A stretch of DNA of 64,000 bases from NCBI GenBank assembly GCA_003244105.1, contig QHBK01000017.1:70907-134906 (forward strand). The letters run 5' to 3'. This DNA is from Candidatus Eremiobacter antarcticus (GTDB taxonomy: Bacteria; Vulcanimicrobiota; Vulcanimicrobiia; Eremiobacterales; Eremiobacteraceae). The notes beneath the pieces were generated by a model that saw only the letters and a program-made list of their open reading frames with translations, searched no databases and was not told the origin of the DNA. Below are positions 27,692 through 36,522 of the stretch, piece after piece (the first letter of the stretch is position 1; each line of letters starts with the position of its first letter). The position numbers and the translations under genes were made by a program.

Positions 27692-28563
27692 CGCGTGTAG
27701 CCTTTCTCCTGCAGATAAGTCTTCAGCGCCTCAGTCCAGGGCCGCGGCTGCAACCCGATATCGTGCAGCTTGGTGCTTGCGAGCACCGAGTAGGGCGGAC
27801 GCCGAGCCCCTGCCGGATGCGCCGAACTGTGGATCGGGCGCGGCCGCAGAGCTGAGCCTGTCATCTCAAAGATCGCGCAGGCGAATTCAAACCAGCTGCA
27901 CTGTCCGCTGTTCGCCAGATGATAGACCCCGAACGCAGCGCGCAGCCGCAGCAGGTCGATGAGCAGGCTCGCGGCATCGTGCGCGAAGGTGGGCGCCATG
28001 ACCAGGTCGTCGACCACCTCGGGAGCCTGGCCGCCGCGCGCTTTGGCGACCATCGTCTCGACGAAGTTTCCGCCCTTGCCGCTGCTGCCCGCGGTTCCGA
28101 AGACGGACGAGATGCGCACGATGTAATGCTGAGGGTTGGCAGCAGCGACGAGCATCTCGGCCGCCGCCTTGCTCGCCCCGTACACGTTGAGCGGATGCGG
28201 AGCGTCGGTTTCCACGTACGGCACGCTCTGCATGCCGTCGAACACGTAATCCGAACTGATCTGAACGGCGTGCGCGCCTGCCTGCGCGGCGGCCGCAGCC
28301 ACATGATAGGCGCCTGAGACGTTCACCTCGAGGGCGCGCTGGGGTTGGGCCTCGCACTCATCAGTGCGGTGGAAAGCGGCGGTGTTGACGACGACGTCGT
28401 CGGGCGCAAGCGAGGCGATCGCCTTGCGGACGCTTTCACCATGGCGTATCTCGAGGTCGCGGTGCGTCCACTCGACGATTGAGAAGCCTGCGCGCCGGCC
28501 CGCTTTGACGATATCGCTCCCCACTTGCCCGTTCGCGCCGACGACCGCGATCGTGCGGCTCAC
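27688..28563 (-). CDS. rfbD: dTDP-4-dehydrorhamnose reductase
   Basis: 291 residues from GTG 28563. IAVVGANGQVGSDIVKAG, VVNTAAFHRTDECEAQP, ISSDYVFDGM and YGASKAAAEML (YxxxK) are the RmlD/RfbD signature blocks, with HLANSGQCSWFEFACAI near the C-terminus. It makes dTDP-rhamnose from the 4-keto intermediate. No rmlA, rmlB or rmlC is visible here, so those steps must be encoded elsewhere or the enzyme acts on a related keto sugar. It follows the punA stop by one base. Confidence 0.88.
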   Translation of the reverse strand: MSRTIAVVGANGQVGSDIVKAGRRAGFSIVEWTHRDLEIRHGESVRKAIASLAPDDVVVNTAAFHRTDECEAQPQRALEVNVSGAYHVAAAAAQAGAHAVQISSDYVFDGMQSVPYVETDAPHPLNVYGASKAAAEMLVAAANPQHYIVRISSVFGTAGSSGKGGNFVETMVAKARGGQAPEVVDDLVMAPTFAHDAASLLIDLLRLRAAFGVYHLANSGQCSWFEFACAIFEMTGSALRPRPIHSSAHPAGARRPPYSVLASTKLHDIGLQPRPWTEALKTYLQEKGYTR

Positions 28564-28564
28564 G

Positions 28565-29446
28565 TCAGCCGGCCAGTTCGTCGAGGACGCCTTCGATGAC
28601 GGCGCGCGCCTTGTGAGCGGAGCGCTTCACCGTCGCCTGCACGTCTTCATGATCGACATCATGACCTCGATGGGCGGCAGGCGCCTCGTCGGCGACGATG
28701 CCGCTCGCGACGGTGGCATCGGGACTCGGAGAAGCGCGGTTTGAGATGACGCTCAGCGCCAGAACACGCAAGCCTGCATGCCGTGCGGCGATCACCTCCG
28801 GCACGGTCGACATGCCGACGGCGTCTGCTCCGAGCGTCTGCAGCATGCGCAGCTCCGCTTCGGTCTCGTACATGGGCCCAGCGACCGCCGCGTAGACTCC
28901 TTCCCTCAGCCGGACCTTGCACGCGGCAGCCGCGCGCCGCGCGGCGTTCAACAGCGCTGGGTCGTACGCGTTGCGCATGCTGGGAAAGCGGATTCCCACG
29001 CCGCCGTCTTGCGGTCCGCGCAAAGGGCTATCGCCGATGAGATTGATGTGGTCGGTCACAAGCATCACGTCGCCCGGCTCGTAGTCGGCGTTGATGGCGC
29101 CCGCCGCATTGGTGACGATCAGCGCTTGCGCGCCCAGTTCTTTGGCGATATACGAGGGGTACGCGACTTGTTGCAGAGCGAGCCCTTCGTAGAAGTGCGA
29201 CCTCCCCTCGAACATCGCGACCTCGACCCCTCGCCATCGCCCGAGCAGCAGGCGACCGGCGTGCCCCGCAACGCTGGTGGCCGCGAAGTGTGGAATATCC
29301 TTATAGGCCAATACGCACCTGGCGTCGACCGCTTCCGCCAGCTCCGCGAATCCCGAACCGAGTATGAGCGCGACGCCGGGACGCTCCGCCCTGCGCGATG
29401 CGAGGAAGGCTTGCGTTTCGGAGATGCGCTGCGCCAATGTGGACAT
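28565..29446 (-). CDS. punA: Purine-nucleoside phosphorylase (trimeric type)
   Basis: 293 residues. LILGSGFAELAEAV, FAATSVAGHAGRLLLG, MFEGRSHFYEG and VTNAAGAINADYEPGDVMLVTDHINL are the phosphate- and purine-binding blocks of the trimeric PNP family. EVIAARHAGLRVLALSVISNRA is near the end. It cleaves inosine/guanosine-type nucleosides with phosphate. The gene is embedded in the glycan region between murJ and rfbD; the partner pentose enzyme, DeoB, is encoded about 19 kb away. Confidence 0.93.
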   Translation of the reverse strand: MSTLAQRISETQAFLASRRAERPGVALILGSGFAELAEAVDARCVLAYKDIPHFAATSVAGHAGRLLLGRWRGVEVAMFEGRSHFYEGLALQQVAYPSYIAKELGAQALIVTNAAGAINADYEPGDVMLVTDHINLIGDSPLRGPQDGGVGIRFPSMRNAYDPALLNAARRAAAACKVRLREGVYAAVAGPMYETEAELRMLQTLGADAVGMSTVPEVIAARHAGLRVLALSVISNRASPSPDATVASGIVADEAPAAHRGHDVDHEDVQATVKRSAHKARAVIEGVLDELAG

Positions 29447-29512
29447 GTGATGCCGACTATCTGATTCCGAGGGGCTAAAACCTGCGCTTGCGTTGCGATC
29501 CGCCGGCGCGCG

Positions 29513-31141
29513 TTAGGTCTCCGCAGCGCTCGAGCCGGCAGCCGGACGCCGGCGCAGATATGCCCGCATCAGATCGACCAGTGACGCGAGCTCGGGGATG
29601 CGCAGGAACACCGCGGCCGCGAGAAACGTTGCCGCACCGCTGACGATGGCAGCGCACAGGATGGCGGCATGCTGCCAGAAGGGCGCCCGCACGTGCCACA
29701 GCAGCGTGGAGACGCCGGAAGCCGTGGCGGCCATGACGGCAGACGCCGTCAACGTGCTGACGAACGACGAGCTGACCGGTTCGCCGTCCAACGCCCCGAT
29801 GCGATGCCGGAAGAGATAGCCGAGGATCAACGCCTCCGCGAGCGATGAGATGGAATTGGACGCGGCCAGCCCATTGACGCCGAAGGGCCCTACCGTGATC
29901 GCGGAACACACGACATTCAGCGCGACGACCGCGGTCGCCACGAGGACCGGCGTCTTGGAGTCGTGCATGGCGAAGAAGCAGCGGGTGAGGACGATGCTGG
30001 CCGCGATCCCGAGCAGACCTACGGCGTAGAACTGCATGGCGCCGGCCGTCCGCACCACGTCGCCCGGCGTGAACTCGCCGCGTTCGAACAGCACGCTGAT
30101 CAGCGGCCGCGCCAACGCGATCAGGCCGAAGGCTGCCGGAATCGTGATGAGCGCGGTCATGCGCAGACCGTTGAAAGCCGTCGTACGGAGGCCGGCGGGG
30201 TTGCTGGACGCGTACTGCGCGGAGAGGATGGGAAAGATGACCGTGGCGATCGCCACGGCGAACAGCTGTTGCGGAAAGCCGACCACCTTGGTCGCGTATT
30301 GCATGGTGGCGATGTTGCCCGGCTCGAGCGTGGACGCGAAGAACTTGTCGAAGAGCAGATTCACTTGGCCGACCGCTGAGCCGACGACGATCGGTCCCAG
30401 GATGAGGCCCAATGTCCGCAAGCCCGGATGCCGCAGATCGAGCACGAACCGGTACTTGCAGCGGCGCAGGTAGTTGGGAAGCTGCACCAGCAGCTGCGCG
30501 AACAATCCGGCGGCCGTGCCGAAGACCAGCGCGTAGATGCCGTAGGCTTTGAACAGCACGAGCACGCCCACGATCGTGCACAGGTTCAGCGCCGCTCCTT
30601 GCAGGGCGGCGGCGCGATAGCTGCGCTGCGCGTTGAGCAAGGCTTGCAGCACGCCGGCGATCGACGTCGCGACGATGGCGGGCAGCAGTATGCGCGTCAT
30701 CCGCGTGGTCACGCCCGCTTCCGGCGCGGGAAAGCCTTTCGCCACGACGTGCACGAGCCAGGGGGCCGCGATCCAGGCGATGGCCGCGCACACCGAGAGC
30801 ACGATCAGGATGCCGTTGATCACGGTGCTCGAAAAACGCCAGGCCTCTTCGTCTTCGCCTGCCGCGAAGTACCCGCTGAAGATCGGGACCAACGCGCTGA
30901 CCAACGCCCCGCTGAACACGCCGAAGACGAGCGTCGGGATGATCGCCGCGACCAAAAACGCGTCGAGCTCCCAGCGCTCGCCGAAGTAGCGAGCATTCAC
31001 GACCTCGCGTCCGAACCCCAGGACCATGCTCAGCAGCGTCGCCAGCATCACAGCGACGGTGGATGAGGTCACGCTCGGGGTTGACGGCCGTGTTTCGAGC
31101 GCCTCCGCCGATCCCCGCGCCGTTCGCTCTGCGGTTTCCAC
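29513..31141 (-). CDS. murJ: MurJ-family lipid II flippase
   Basis: 542 residues, about 14 membrane helices. The N-terminal block GREVVNARYFGERWELDAFLVAAIIPTL and SGALVSALVPIFS are MurJ/MviN hallmarks, and EPGNIATMQYATKVVGFPQQLFAVAIATVIFP is the conserved mid-protein block. It would flip lipid II for peptidoglycan synthesis at the inner membrane. Because it sits in a sugar-nucleotide gene group, service to another lipid-linked glycan is also possible. It starts at GTG 31141, 14 bases after the SDR stop. Confidence 0.9.
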   Translation of the reverse strand: METAERTARGSAEALETRPSTPSVTSSTVAVMLATLLSMVLGFGREVVNARYFGERWELDAFLVAAIIPTLVFGVFSGALVSALVPIFSGYFAAGEDEEAWRFSSTVINGILIVLSVCAAIAWIAAPWLVHVVAKGFPAPEAGVTTRMTRILLPAIVATSIAGVLQALLNAQRSYRAAALQGAALNLCTIVGVLVLFKAYGIYALVFGTAAGLFAQLLVQLPNYLRRCKYRFVLDLRHPGLRTLGLILGPIVVGSAVGQVNLLFDKFFASTLEPGNIATMQYATKVVGFPQQLFAVAIATVIFPILSAQYASSNPAGLRTTAFNGLRMTALITIPAAFGLIALARPLISVLFERGEFTPGDVVRTAGAMQFYAVGLLGIAASIVLTRCFFAMHDSKTPVLVATAVVALNVVCSAITVGPFGVNGLAASNSISSLAEALILGYLFRHRIGALDGEPVSSSFVSTLTASAVMAATASGVSTLLWHVRAPFWQHAAILCAAIVSGAATFLAAAVFLRIPELASLVDLMRAYLRRRPAAGSSAAET

Positions 31142-31155
31142 GTTCGAGGGCTGGC

Positions 31156-32115
31156 TTACGACTCGCCTGATAGCCGTCCCTTGAAGTCGGCGACCGTCAT
31201 GCGCAAGCCCGTCTCTAAGGAAACCGCCGGTTCAAAGCCGAGCAGCTGCCGTGCTCGAGAGATATCCGGACATCGTCTGGTGGGATCGTCTTCCGGCAGC
31301 GGCCGGTATTGAAACCGCGGCTCCGAACCTACCACCCGACAGATCGCCTGCGCCAATTCCACAATCGTCTGCTCGTTCGGATTCCCGAGGTTCACGACTA
31401 ACCCGCGTGTGCGATCGCTTGCGGCGCACCGCACGACACCTTCGACGAGATCGTCGACATAACATAAGGAGCGCGTCTGCTGGCCGCGGCCGAAGAGCGT
31501 CATCGGTTGGCCTGCCAGCGCCTGGCAGATGAAGTTGGGCACGACTCTTCCGTCGTCAAGCCGCATGCGTGGCCCGTAGGTGTTGAAGATCCTGATGATG
31601 CGAGCGTCGAGATCGTGCCAGCGAGCAAAGCTTGAAACCATCGCCTCTGCAAACCGTTTGGATTCGTCGTAGCAGGAACGCACGCCCACGGGGTTCACGT
31701 TCCCCCAGTACGATTCGCTTTGCGGGTGTTCCAGCGGCTCGCCGTAGGCCTCCGACGTCGAGGCGAACAGCAGCCGTGCGCCGTGCTTGGCGGCAAGGCG
31801 GCAGCATAGTTCTGTGCCTCTGCTGTTGACGAGCATGGTCTCGATCGGATAACGCGTGTAATCGACGGGACTTGCCGGCGATGCGAAATGCAGCAGGAGA
31901 TCGGTGCCGCGCACATCCGGATGTTCGATCCAAGACGGCTCGCTGACGTCCAGCCGAAGATGCTGGAACTTGCCATCGCCGAGCGCTGCGTCCAGGTTGG
32001 CGCTTGCGCCGGTGAGCATGTTGTCGACGCCGATCACGTGATGGCCGTCGCGCAGGTAGCGATCGACCAAGTGCGAGCCGACGAAGCCGGCCGCGCCAGT
32101 GATGACGACGTTCAC
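31156..32115 (-). CDS. UDP-glucuronate decarboxylase-like SDR
   Basis: 319 residues from GTG 32115, overlapping the ugd stop (GTGA). VVITGAAGFVGSHLVDRYL, HFASPASPVDYTRYPIETM, FASTSEAYGEPLEHPQ and SCYDESKRFAEAM (YxxxK) match UDP-glucuronate decarboxylase (UXS) proteins, as does RIFNTYGPRMRLDDGRVVPNF. Directly after ugd, it most likely makes UDP-xylose from UDP-glucuronate. A UDP-glucuronate epimerase is the alternative. Confidence 0.88.
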   Translation of the reverse strand: MNVVITGAAGFVGSHLVDRYLRDGHHVIGVDNMLTGASANLDAALGDGKFQHLRLDVSEPSWIEHPDVRGTDLLLHFASPASPVDYTRYPIETMLVNSRGTELCCRLAAKHGARLLFASTSEAYGEPLEHPQSESYWGNVNPVGVRSCYDESKRFAEAMVSSFARWHDLDARIIRIFNTYGPRMRLDDGRVVPNFICQALAGQPMTLFGRGQQTRSLCYVDDLVEGVVRCAASDRTRGLVVNLGNPNEQTIVELAQAICRVVGSEPRFQYRPLPEDDPTRRCPDISRARQLLGFEPAVSLETGLRMTVADFKGRLSGES

Positions 32116-33491
32116 GCGGACGGTGTTATGGTCTCGGTCGTCTCATGCCCGCGAGCTGTCTGCGAGCTCGCGCGTTCCGGCTCATTGACGGCACCCGTGC
32201 TTCGGACGCCCGCGTACATGAGATCGTGCGAAGCCACCGTTTCTGGATCGTAGACGTTGCGCAAATCGAACAGCACCACGCCGGCCATCTGCGCCCGCAG
32301 CCTTGTGAAGTCGAGCTGTGTGTACTCCCGCCACTCCGTCGCCACAATGACTGCATCGGCATCTGCCGCTGCGTCATACGGACTGCCCGCATACCGCACC
32401 GAGTCGCCCAAGACGCGAGCCGCCTTCTCCGTGGCGACCGGATCGTGGACGGTCAGCTGTGCGCCCTCGCTCGCGAGTTGCTTGGCCAGCGCGATCGCCG
32501 GGGATTCGCGGATGTCGTCCGTCTCCGGCTTGAACGAGAGCCCGAGCTGTGCGAGGCGCTTGCCGTTCAAACCGTCCAGGAGCTCGCTCAAACGCTGCAC
32601 CGCGCGGTCGACGCGTTCACGGTTGACCTCCAGGGCCGCTCGCAGCACTCGGGCCGGGACCTGCGACTTCTCTGCGATCTGCACGAGCGCCCTCAAGTCT
32701 TTGGGAATGCACGAGCCCCCGAATCCGAGACCGGGGTTCATATACTGCATGCCGATGCGCGCGTCAGAGCCGGCGCCGGCGATGACGTCGTTGACATCCG
32801 CGCCGTTGTGCTCGCAGATATTGGCGATCTCATTGATGAACGAGATCTTCACCGCCAGGAACGCGTTGGCCGTCAATTTTATCATCTCTGCCGTGCGCGC
32901 GTCAGTGACGACGATGGGCGCATGCAGCGGCGCATAGAGCTCCCGCAATGCGGCTTCCGCATGCGCATCGCCGACGCCGATGACGATGCGATCAGGCTTC
33001 ATGAAATCTGCAACAGCGGAGCCCTCGCGCAAGAACTCCGGGTTGGAGACCACGCTGACCGGATGGTCGCCACGGTTGCGTTCGCTGATGATCCCGGCGA
33101 CCAGGTCCGCCGTCTGGACGGGAACGGTGGACTTATTGACGACGATCTTTGGGCCGTCGAGAGACTCGGCAATCACCTGCGCGGCTTCGCGGATGGCGCG
33201 CAAATCGAGTTGTCCATCCGGGCCGGTGGGAGTGCCAACGGCGATGAAGACGATCTGCCTTCCTTTGATGCCGTCAGCGACGTCCGCGCGGAACCCGAGG
33301 CGGCCCGCTGCCTGATTGCGCGCGACCAGCTCTTGCAAGCCCGGCTCGAAGAACGGCACTTCGCCCTCCCGAAGCGAGGCGAACTTTACAGGGTCGTTGT
33401 CGATGCATGTGACGACGTTGCCGAGTTCGGCCAGGCAGGCGCCTGTAACCAACCCGACATAGCCGGCACCGACAACCGCTATTTGCTGCAC
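32112..33491 (-). CDS. ugd: UDP-glucose 6-dehydrogenase
   Basis: 459 residues from GTG 33491. IAVVGAGYVGLVTGACLAELG is the NAD-binding start, and GFGGSCIPKDLRALV holds the catalytic cysteine at about residue 261. NKSTVPVQTADLV and ESPAIALAKQLASEGAQLTVHDP complete the family pattern. It oxidises UDP-glucose twice to UDP-glucuronate. It is the first gene of a minus-strand group with the SDR, murJ, punA and rfbD, and is divergent from the glycosyltransferase group. The last 35 residues are a poorly conserved tail. Confidence 0.94.
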   Translation of the reverse strand: MQQIAVVGAGYVGLVTGACLAELGNVVTCIDNDPVKFASLREGEVPFFEPGLQELVARNQAAGRLGFRADVADGIKGRQIVFIAVGTPTGPDGQLDLRAIREAAQVIAESLDGPKIVVNKSTVPVQTADLVAGIISERNRGDHPVSVVSNPEFLREGSAVADFMKPDRIVIGVGDAHAEAALRELYAPLHAPIVVTDARTAEMIKLTANAFLAVKISFINEIANICEHNGADVNDVIAGAGSDARIGMQYMNPGLGFGGSCIPKDLRALVQIAEKSQVPARVLRAALEVNRERVDRAVQRLSELLDGLNGKRLAQLGLSFKPETDDIRESPAIALAKQLASEGAQLTVHDPVATEKAARVLGDSVRYAGSPYDAAADADAVIVATEWREYTQLDFTRLRAQMAGVVLFDLRNVYDPETVASHDLMYAGVRSTGAVNEPERASSQTARGHETTETITPSA

Positions 33492-33624
33492 ACCTCACCT
33501 TACCCAAAAGATGCGGCGTGAAATGAACTCGTGGTTCGAGCCTCGTGCGTTTTGACGAAAGTCCAAAGGTCGGGACGAGAAGCTGTTATGTTCGCCTGGT
33601 CGTGCGCCGATTATGGGAGGTAAC

Positions 33625-33651
33625 ATGTGGCAGGAACAGGTTGATGATTAG
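33625..33651 (+). CDS. Candidate leader micro-ORF 1 (8 codons)
   Basis: ATG TGG CAG GAA CAG GTT GAT GAT TAG encodes MWQEQVDD. It is preceded by GGGAGG (33615-33620) with 4-base spacing, a far better ribosome site than that of the following glycosyltransferase. Its stop abuts the ATG of the next micro-ORF. There is no family evidence; it may be a regulatory leader. Confidence 0.3.
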   Translation: MWQEQVDD

Positions 33652-33690
33652 ATGCACAGAGGTTGTGTAAGCGCTAGAAAGTTGCATTGA
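33652..33690 (+). CDS. Candidate leader micro-ORF 2 (12 codons)
   Basis: It encodes MHRGCVSARKLH. The ATG directly follows the stop of micro-ORF 1, and its TGA overlaps the TTG start of the glycosyltransferase (TTGA). It could couple ribosomes from the strong upstream site to the weak TTG start. It is short enough to arise by chance. Confidence 0.28.
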   Translation: MHRGCVSARKLH

Positions 33691-34442
33691 TCACGCAGAA
33701 AACGCGCGTCGCTCGCGCGCACGAACAGGTGGAAACGCCCGCCGACGTACGAGTCGCGGATGTTTCCATCGTGATTCCTGTCTACAACGAGGCGCGGATC
33801 CTGCAGAACCTCATTGAGGAGCTTCAGGAGCACTTCGACAATTACTATTTCCCCTACGAGATATTGATCTGCGAGAACGGCAGCGCCGACGCATCAAAAG
33901 AGATCGGCGGGACGCTTGCGCGCGCCTACGACAACGTCGAGCTGCTCACCCTGGACCAGCCGTCGTACGGGGCGGCCATCCGCAACGGGATCTTGCACTC
34001 GTCGAGCGAGTACGTGTTCATCTTCAACGCCGACCTTTGGTGCCTGAACTTCTTCTCGAGCGCCCTCAAACGGCTCAAAAGCGGCACGGATCTCGTGATC
34101 GGCTCCAAGCTGATGCCGGGATCGGTGGATAATCGCCCATTCCTGAGGCGCGGCATCACTCGCAGCTTCAACGCGCTGCTGCGCACGTGCTACGGCTTCA
34201 CCGGCAGCGATACGCACGGGCTCAAGGCGATGCGCCGCTCGCGGATCGTGCCTATTCTAGAGCAGTGCCGCACCGACCGCGAAGTCTTCGACACCGAGCT
34301 GGTTCTGCGCGCGCAAAGAGCCGGCTTGGGCATTTCCGAAGTGCCCGTCACGGTTTTGGACCGCAGGGCTCCGCGCATGTCGCTGCTGCGCCGCGTGCCG
34401 TCGACCATCCGCGACCTCGTGCTCATACGCAAGACCTTATAG
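33687..34442 (+). CDS. Family 2 glycosyltransferase (dolichol-phosphate-mannose-synthase-like)
   Basis: 251 residues from TTG 33687. VSIVIPVYNEARILQNLIEEL and EILICENGSADAS are the GT-A nucleotide-binding start of GT2 enzymes, and SYGAAIRNGI is the conserved central block. The place normally held by a DxD/DADL metal motif reads FNADLW, with Asn in the first position. The C-terminus has no clear membrane helices. It probably transfers a sugar to a lipid phosphate or a growing glycan. It heads the central plus-strand run of glycan genes, after two micro-ORFs. Confidence 0.85.
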   Translation: MITQKTRVARAHEQVETPADVRVADVSIVIPVYNEARILQNLIEELQEHFDNYYFPYEILICENGSADASKEIGGTLARAYDNVELLTLDQPSYGAAIRNGILHSSSEYVFIFNADLWCLNFFSSALKRLKSGTDLVIGSKLMPGSVDNRPFLRRGITRSFNALLRTCYGFTGSDTHGLKAMRRSRIVPILEQCRTDREVFDTELVLRAQRAGLGISEVPVTVLDRRAPRMSLLRRVPSTIRDLVLIRKTL

Positions 34443-34474
34443 CCGCTCCTGGCACTTCGCACGTTTCGCTCGAC

Positions 34475-35719
34475 GTGCTGCGGATATGCATGCTCTCACC
34501 CTATCGGCCGCCGCAGGGCGCCGAGCTCTCACATGCCGGCGATTCAGCGCTCAACTGGTATACCCGGCGCCTCGCGTTCGCGCTCCGAGATAAAGGCGTC
34601 GACGTGCGCGTGGTAGCTCCGCGCCACGCGGATGAAGCCCCATGGCTCGATTCCGGCATCCGCATTTTGCCGACATACCGCCGCGGGTCTCCATTCGCGG
34701 CCAGCGAGATCGCGCGCGCGCTCCCCGCCGCCGGAGCTCCGCTCGTCCACATCCAGCACGAATTGTTCGCGTACGGGGGACTGGCCAGCGCGTTCTTGCT
34801 GCCTGCGGCGATGCGCGCGACGCGCTGCCGGGGCATCCGCGTAATGACGACCCTTCACGGAGTGCTGCCGCTTCACAAGCTCGACCGCGAGTTCATGCGT
34901 GCCAACGGCATCGGCGGACCGCTGAGCTTGGCGAGAAACGTCTGGCGGTCGCTGCTGCGCCGCATCGCTACCCACTCGGATCTCGTCCATGTGCATGAGA
35001 GCGCTCACCGCCGCTGGCTCGAAGAAGAATACGGCCTTCGCGGCTCAAGGATCGCAGTGATACCACTCGGTGTGGACGGCGTCGGCAGCCAGGATCCGGC
35101 GGCTGCACGCTCGGCCCTTTCGATTCCGGCCAACGCGGAAGTCGCGCTTTTTTTCGGGTACTTGGCTGGATATAAAGGCATCCACCAGTTCCTCGACGAC
35201 ATACCCGCGCTGCTGGACAAACGCCCGGCAGTCCACATCGTCATCGCGGGCGCCGTACCTCGCCGCCTCGCCCACGGGTCAACGCTCAGCGCACGTTTGA
35301 AGAACCTGGAATCGCACGATCGCGTTCACGTCTTGGGTTTCGTTCCTGAGGGGCGCGTCGCCACCGTGTTTTCCGCCGCAGACGTAGCGGTTTTGCCCTA
35401 CACGCTTGCGATATCGGCCAGCGGCCCGATGTCGCTCGCCATATCGCACCGCATTCCGGTGCTTCTTTCTGACGCATTCGCAGAGTCCTATCCGGACGCT
35501 CCCGGCATGTACCAGGTCAGCCACGGACGCATCGCAGCGGCTATCGACCGCTTCTTCGAGGATGCGCTGCTGCGCACTCGCTCGCGGGACTACCTCGCCG
35601 GGCTCGCCAAATCCAAAACGTGGCCACTCGTGGCCAGTGCATTTGCCTCACTATACTCGGGAGCGCTGAAAGCTCACACGGCCGAGCAACAGCGCGTGCA
35701 AGGCGATGAGTATGTTTGA
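34475..35719 (+). CDS. Family 4 (GT-B) glycosyltransferase
   Basis: About 414 residues from GTG 34475, which puts the first strand (LRICMLSPYRPPQGAE) at the N-terminus. The frame stays open upstream only as a shadow of the preceding gene. HIQHELFAYGG and TLHGVLPLHKLDREFM belong to the N-domain; VIPLGVDGVG and ALFFGYLAGYKGI belong to the C-domain. SAADVAVLPYTLAISASGPMS replaces the usual E-x7-E loop with a Ser/Gly-rich form. It would transfer a nucleotide-sugar glycosyl group. The end overlaps the next methyltransferase by 14 bases. Confidence 0.85.
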   Translation: MLRICMLSPYRPPQGAELSHAGDSALNWYTRRLAFALRDKGVDVRVVAPRHADEAPWLDSGIRILPTYRRGSPFAASEIARALPAAGAPLVHIQHELFAYGGLASAFLLPAAMRATRCRGIRVMTTLHGVLPLHKLDREFMRANGIGGPLSLARNVWRSLLRRIATHSDLVHVHESAHRRWLEEEYGLRGSRIAVIPLGVDGVGSQDPAAARSALSIPANAEVALFFGYLAGYKGIHQFLDDIPALLDKRPAVHIVIAGAVPRRLAHGSTLSARLKNLESHDRVHVLGFVPEGRVATVFSAADVAVLPYTLAISASGPMSLAISHRIPVLLSDAFAESYPDAPGMYQVSHGRIAAAIDRFFEDALLRTRSRDYLAGLAKSKTWPLVASAFASLYSGALKAHTAEQQRVQGDEYV

Positions 35720-36455
35720 CTATGAGAAGTATGCGCAGACGAGCCCGACCTGTTTTGCCGAAGGTGGATTTCCGCCGCAGCTGCTGCCTGCGATGGACGG
35801 CGCGTCAGGCACGTTCCTCGAAGTCGGCGCAGGAGACGGGATCAAGCTGCAAGCGCTCATGCAAACCGGCGCACTCTCGAACTTCACTCGCATCATGGCG
35901 ACCGACATCTCTCAATTGCGGGTCGCGCGCATCGCGGCCAACGTCGCAAGCGTGGAGGCCTTTCAGTCCGACGCTGAAGCGCTGCAACTCCCGAGCGACA
36001 GCGTCGGCTTTTATTACTCGGACCAAGTGATCGAGCACGTCCCGAGTGACGATCGCATGGCGCGAGAAGCGTTCCGAGTGCTGGCTCCCGGCGGCAGAGC
36101 GTTCATCGGTTCTGTGTTCAAGACCAAGGGCGCTTGGTATTACTATCGTGCCAACGGCCGCTGGGTCATCGATCCATCCCACGTTCGCGAGTACACCGAT
36201 TCTGCGGCATATCGACGCATCTTCGAAGGAGCGGGGTTTCAGGTGCGATCGATCGAGCTCGACCCGGTCGTCACGAACGCGTCGGAGCTGCTTGTTCGAG
36301 GGTTCTCTCGCTTGAAGCTGCTCGATGTCGACAAGCATCCCGACCTCTACCGCACGCAGCCATGGTCCTCGTTGCGCAAAGTGCGCCTGCGCGTTCCGCG
36401 GTATTTCTACATCTTCGCGAGCCTACAAAAACCGCTGAACGGCAGCCCTGCTTAA
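35706..36455 (+). CDS. Class I SAM-dependent methyltransferase
   Basis: 249 residues. Motif I is FLEVGAGDGIKLQAL (about residues 36-50), the acidic loop follows near ATDIS, and YYSDQVIEHVPSDDRMAREAFRVLAPGG is the motif II/III block of the UbiE/Methyltransf_11 type. It begins at ATG 35706 inside the end of the glycosyltransferase gene. Its place among glycan genes suggests methylation of a sugar or of a lipid-linked intermediate, but the substrate is not known. Confidence 0.85.
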   Translation: MSMFDYEKYAQTSPTCFAEGGFPPQLLPAMDGASGTFLEVGAGDGIKLQALMQTGALSNFTRIMATDISQLRVARIAANVASVEAFQSDAEALQLPSDSVGFYYSDQVIEHVPSDDRMAREAFRVLAPGGRAFIGSVFKTKGAWYYYRANGRWVIDPSHVREYTDSAAYRRIFEGAGFQVRSIELDPVVTNASELLVRGFSRLKLLDVDKHPDLYRTQPWSSLRKVRLRVPRYFYIFASLQKPLNGSPA

Positions 36456-36522
36456 GCCCGCTCTCTCACCGGCCCGCTGGGCGGCGTTCGCGGCGCTCGC
36501 ATTCTGCGCTATTCCGTTACTG

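Noticed and set aside
33531-33546. GGTTCGAGCC resembling a tRNA T-arm
   Set aside because: No matching acceptor, D or anticodon arms around it and no CCA end.
33552-33589. TTGACG with TGTTAT as a sigma-70 promoter for the glycosyltransferase group
   Set aside because: The spacing is 26 bases, too long for a normal promoter.
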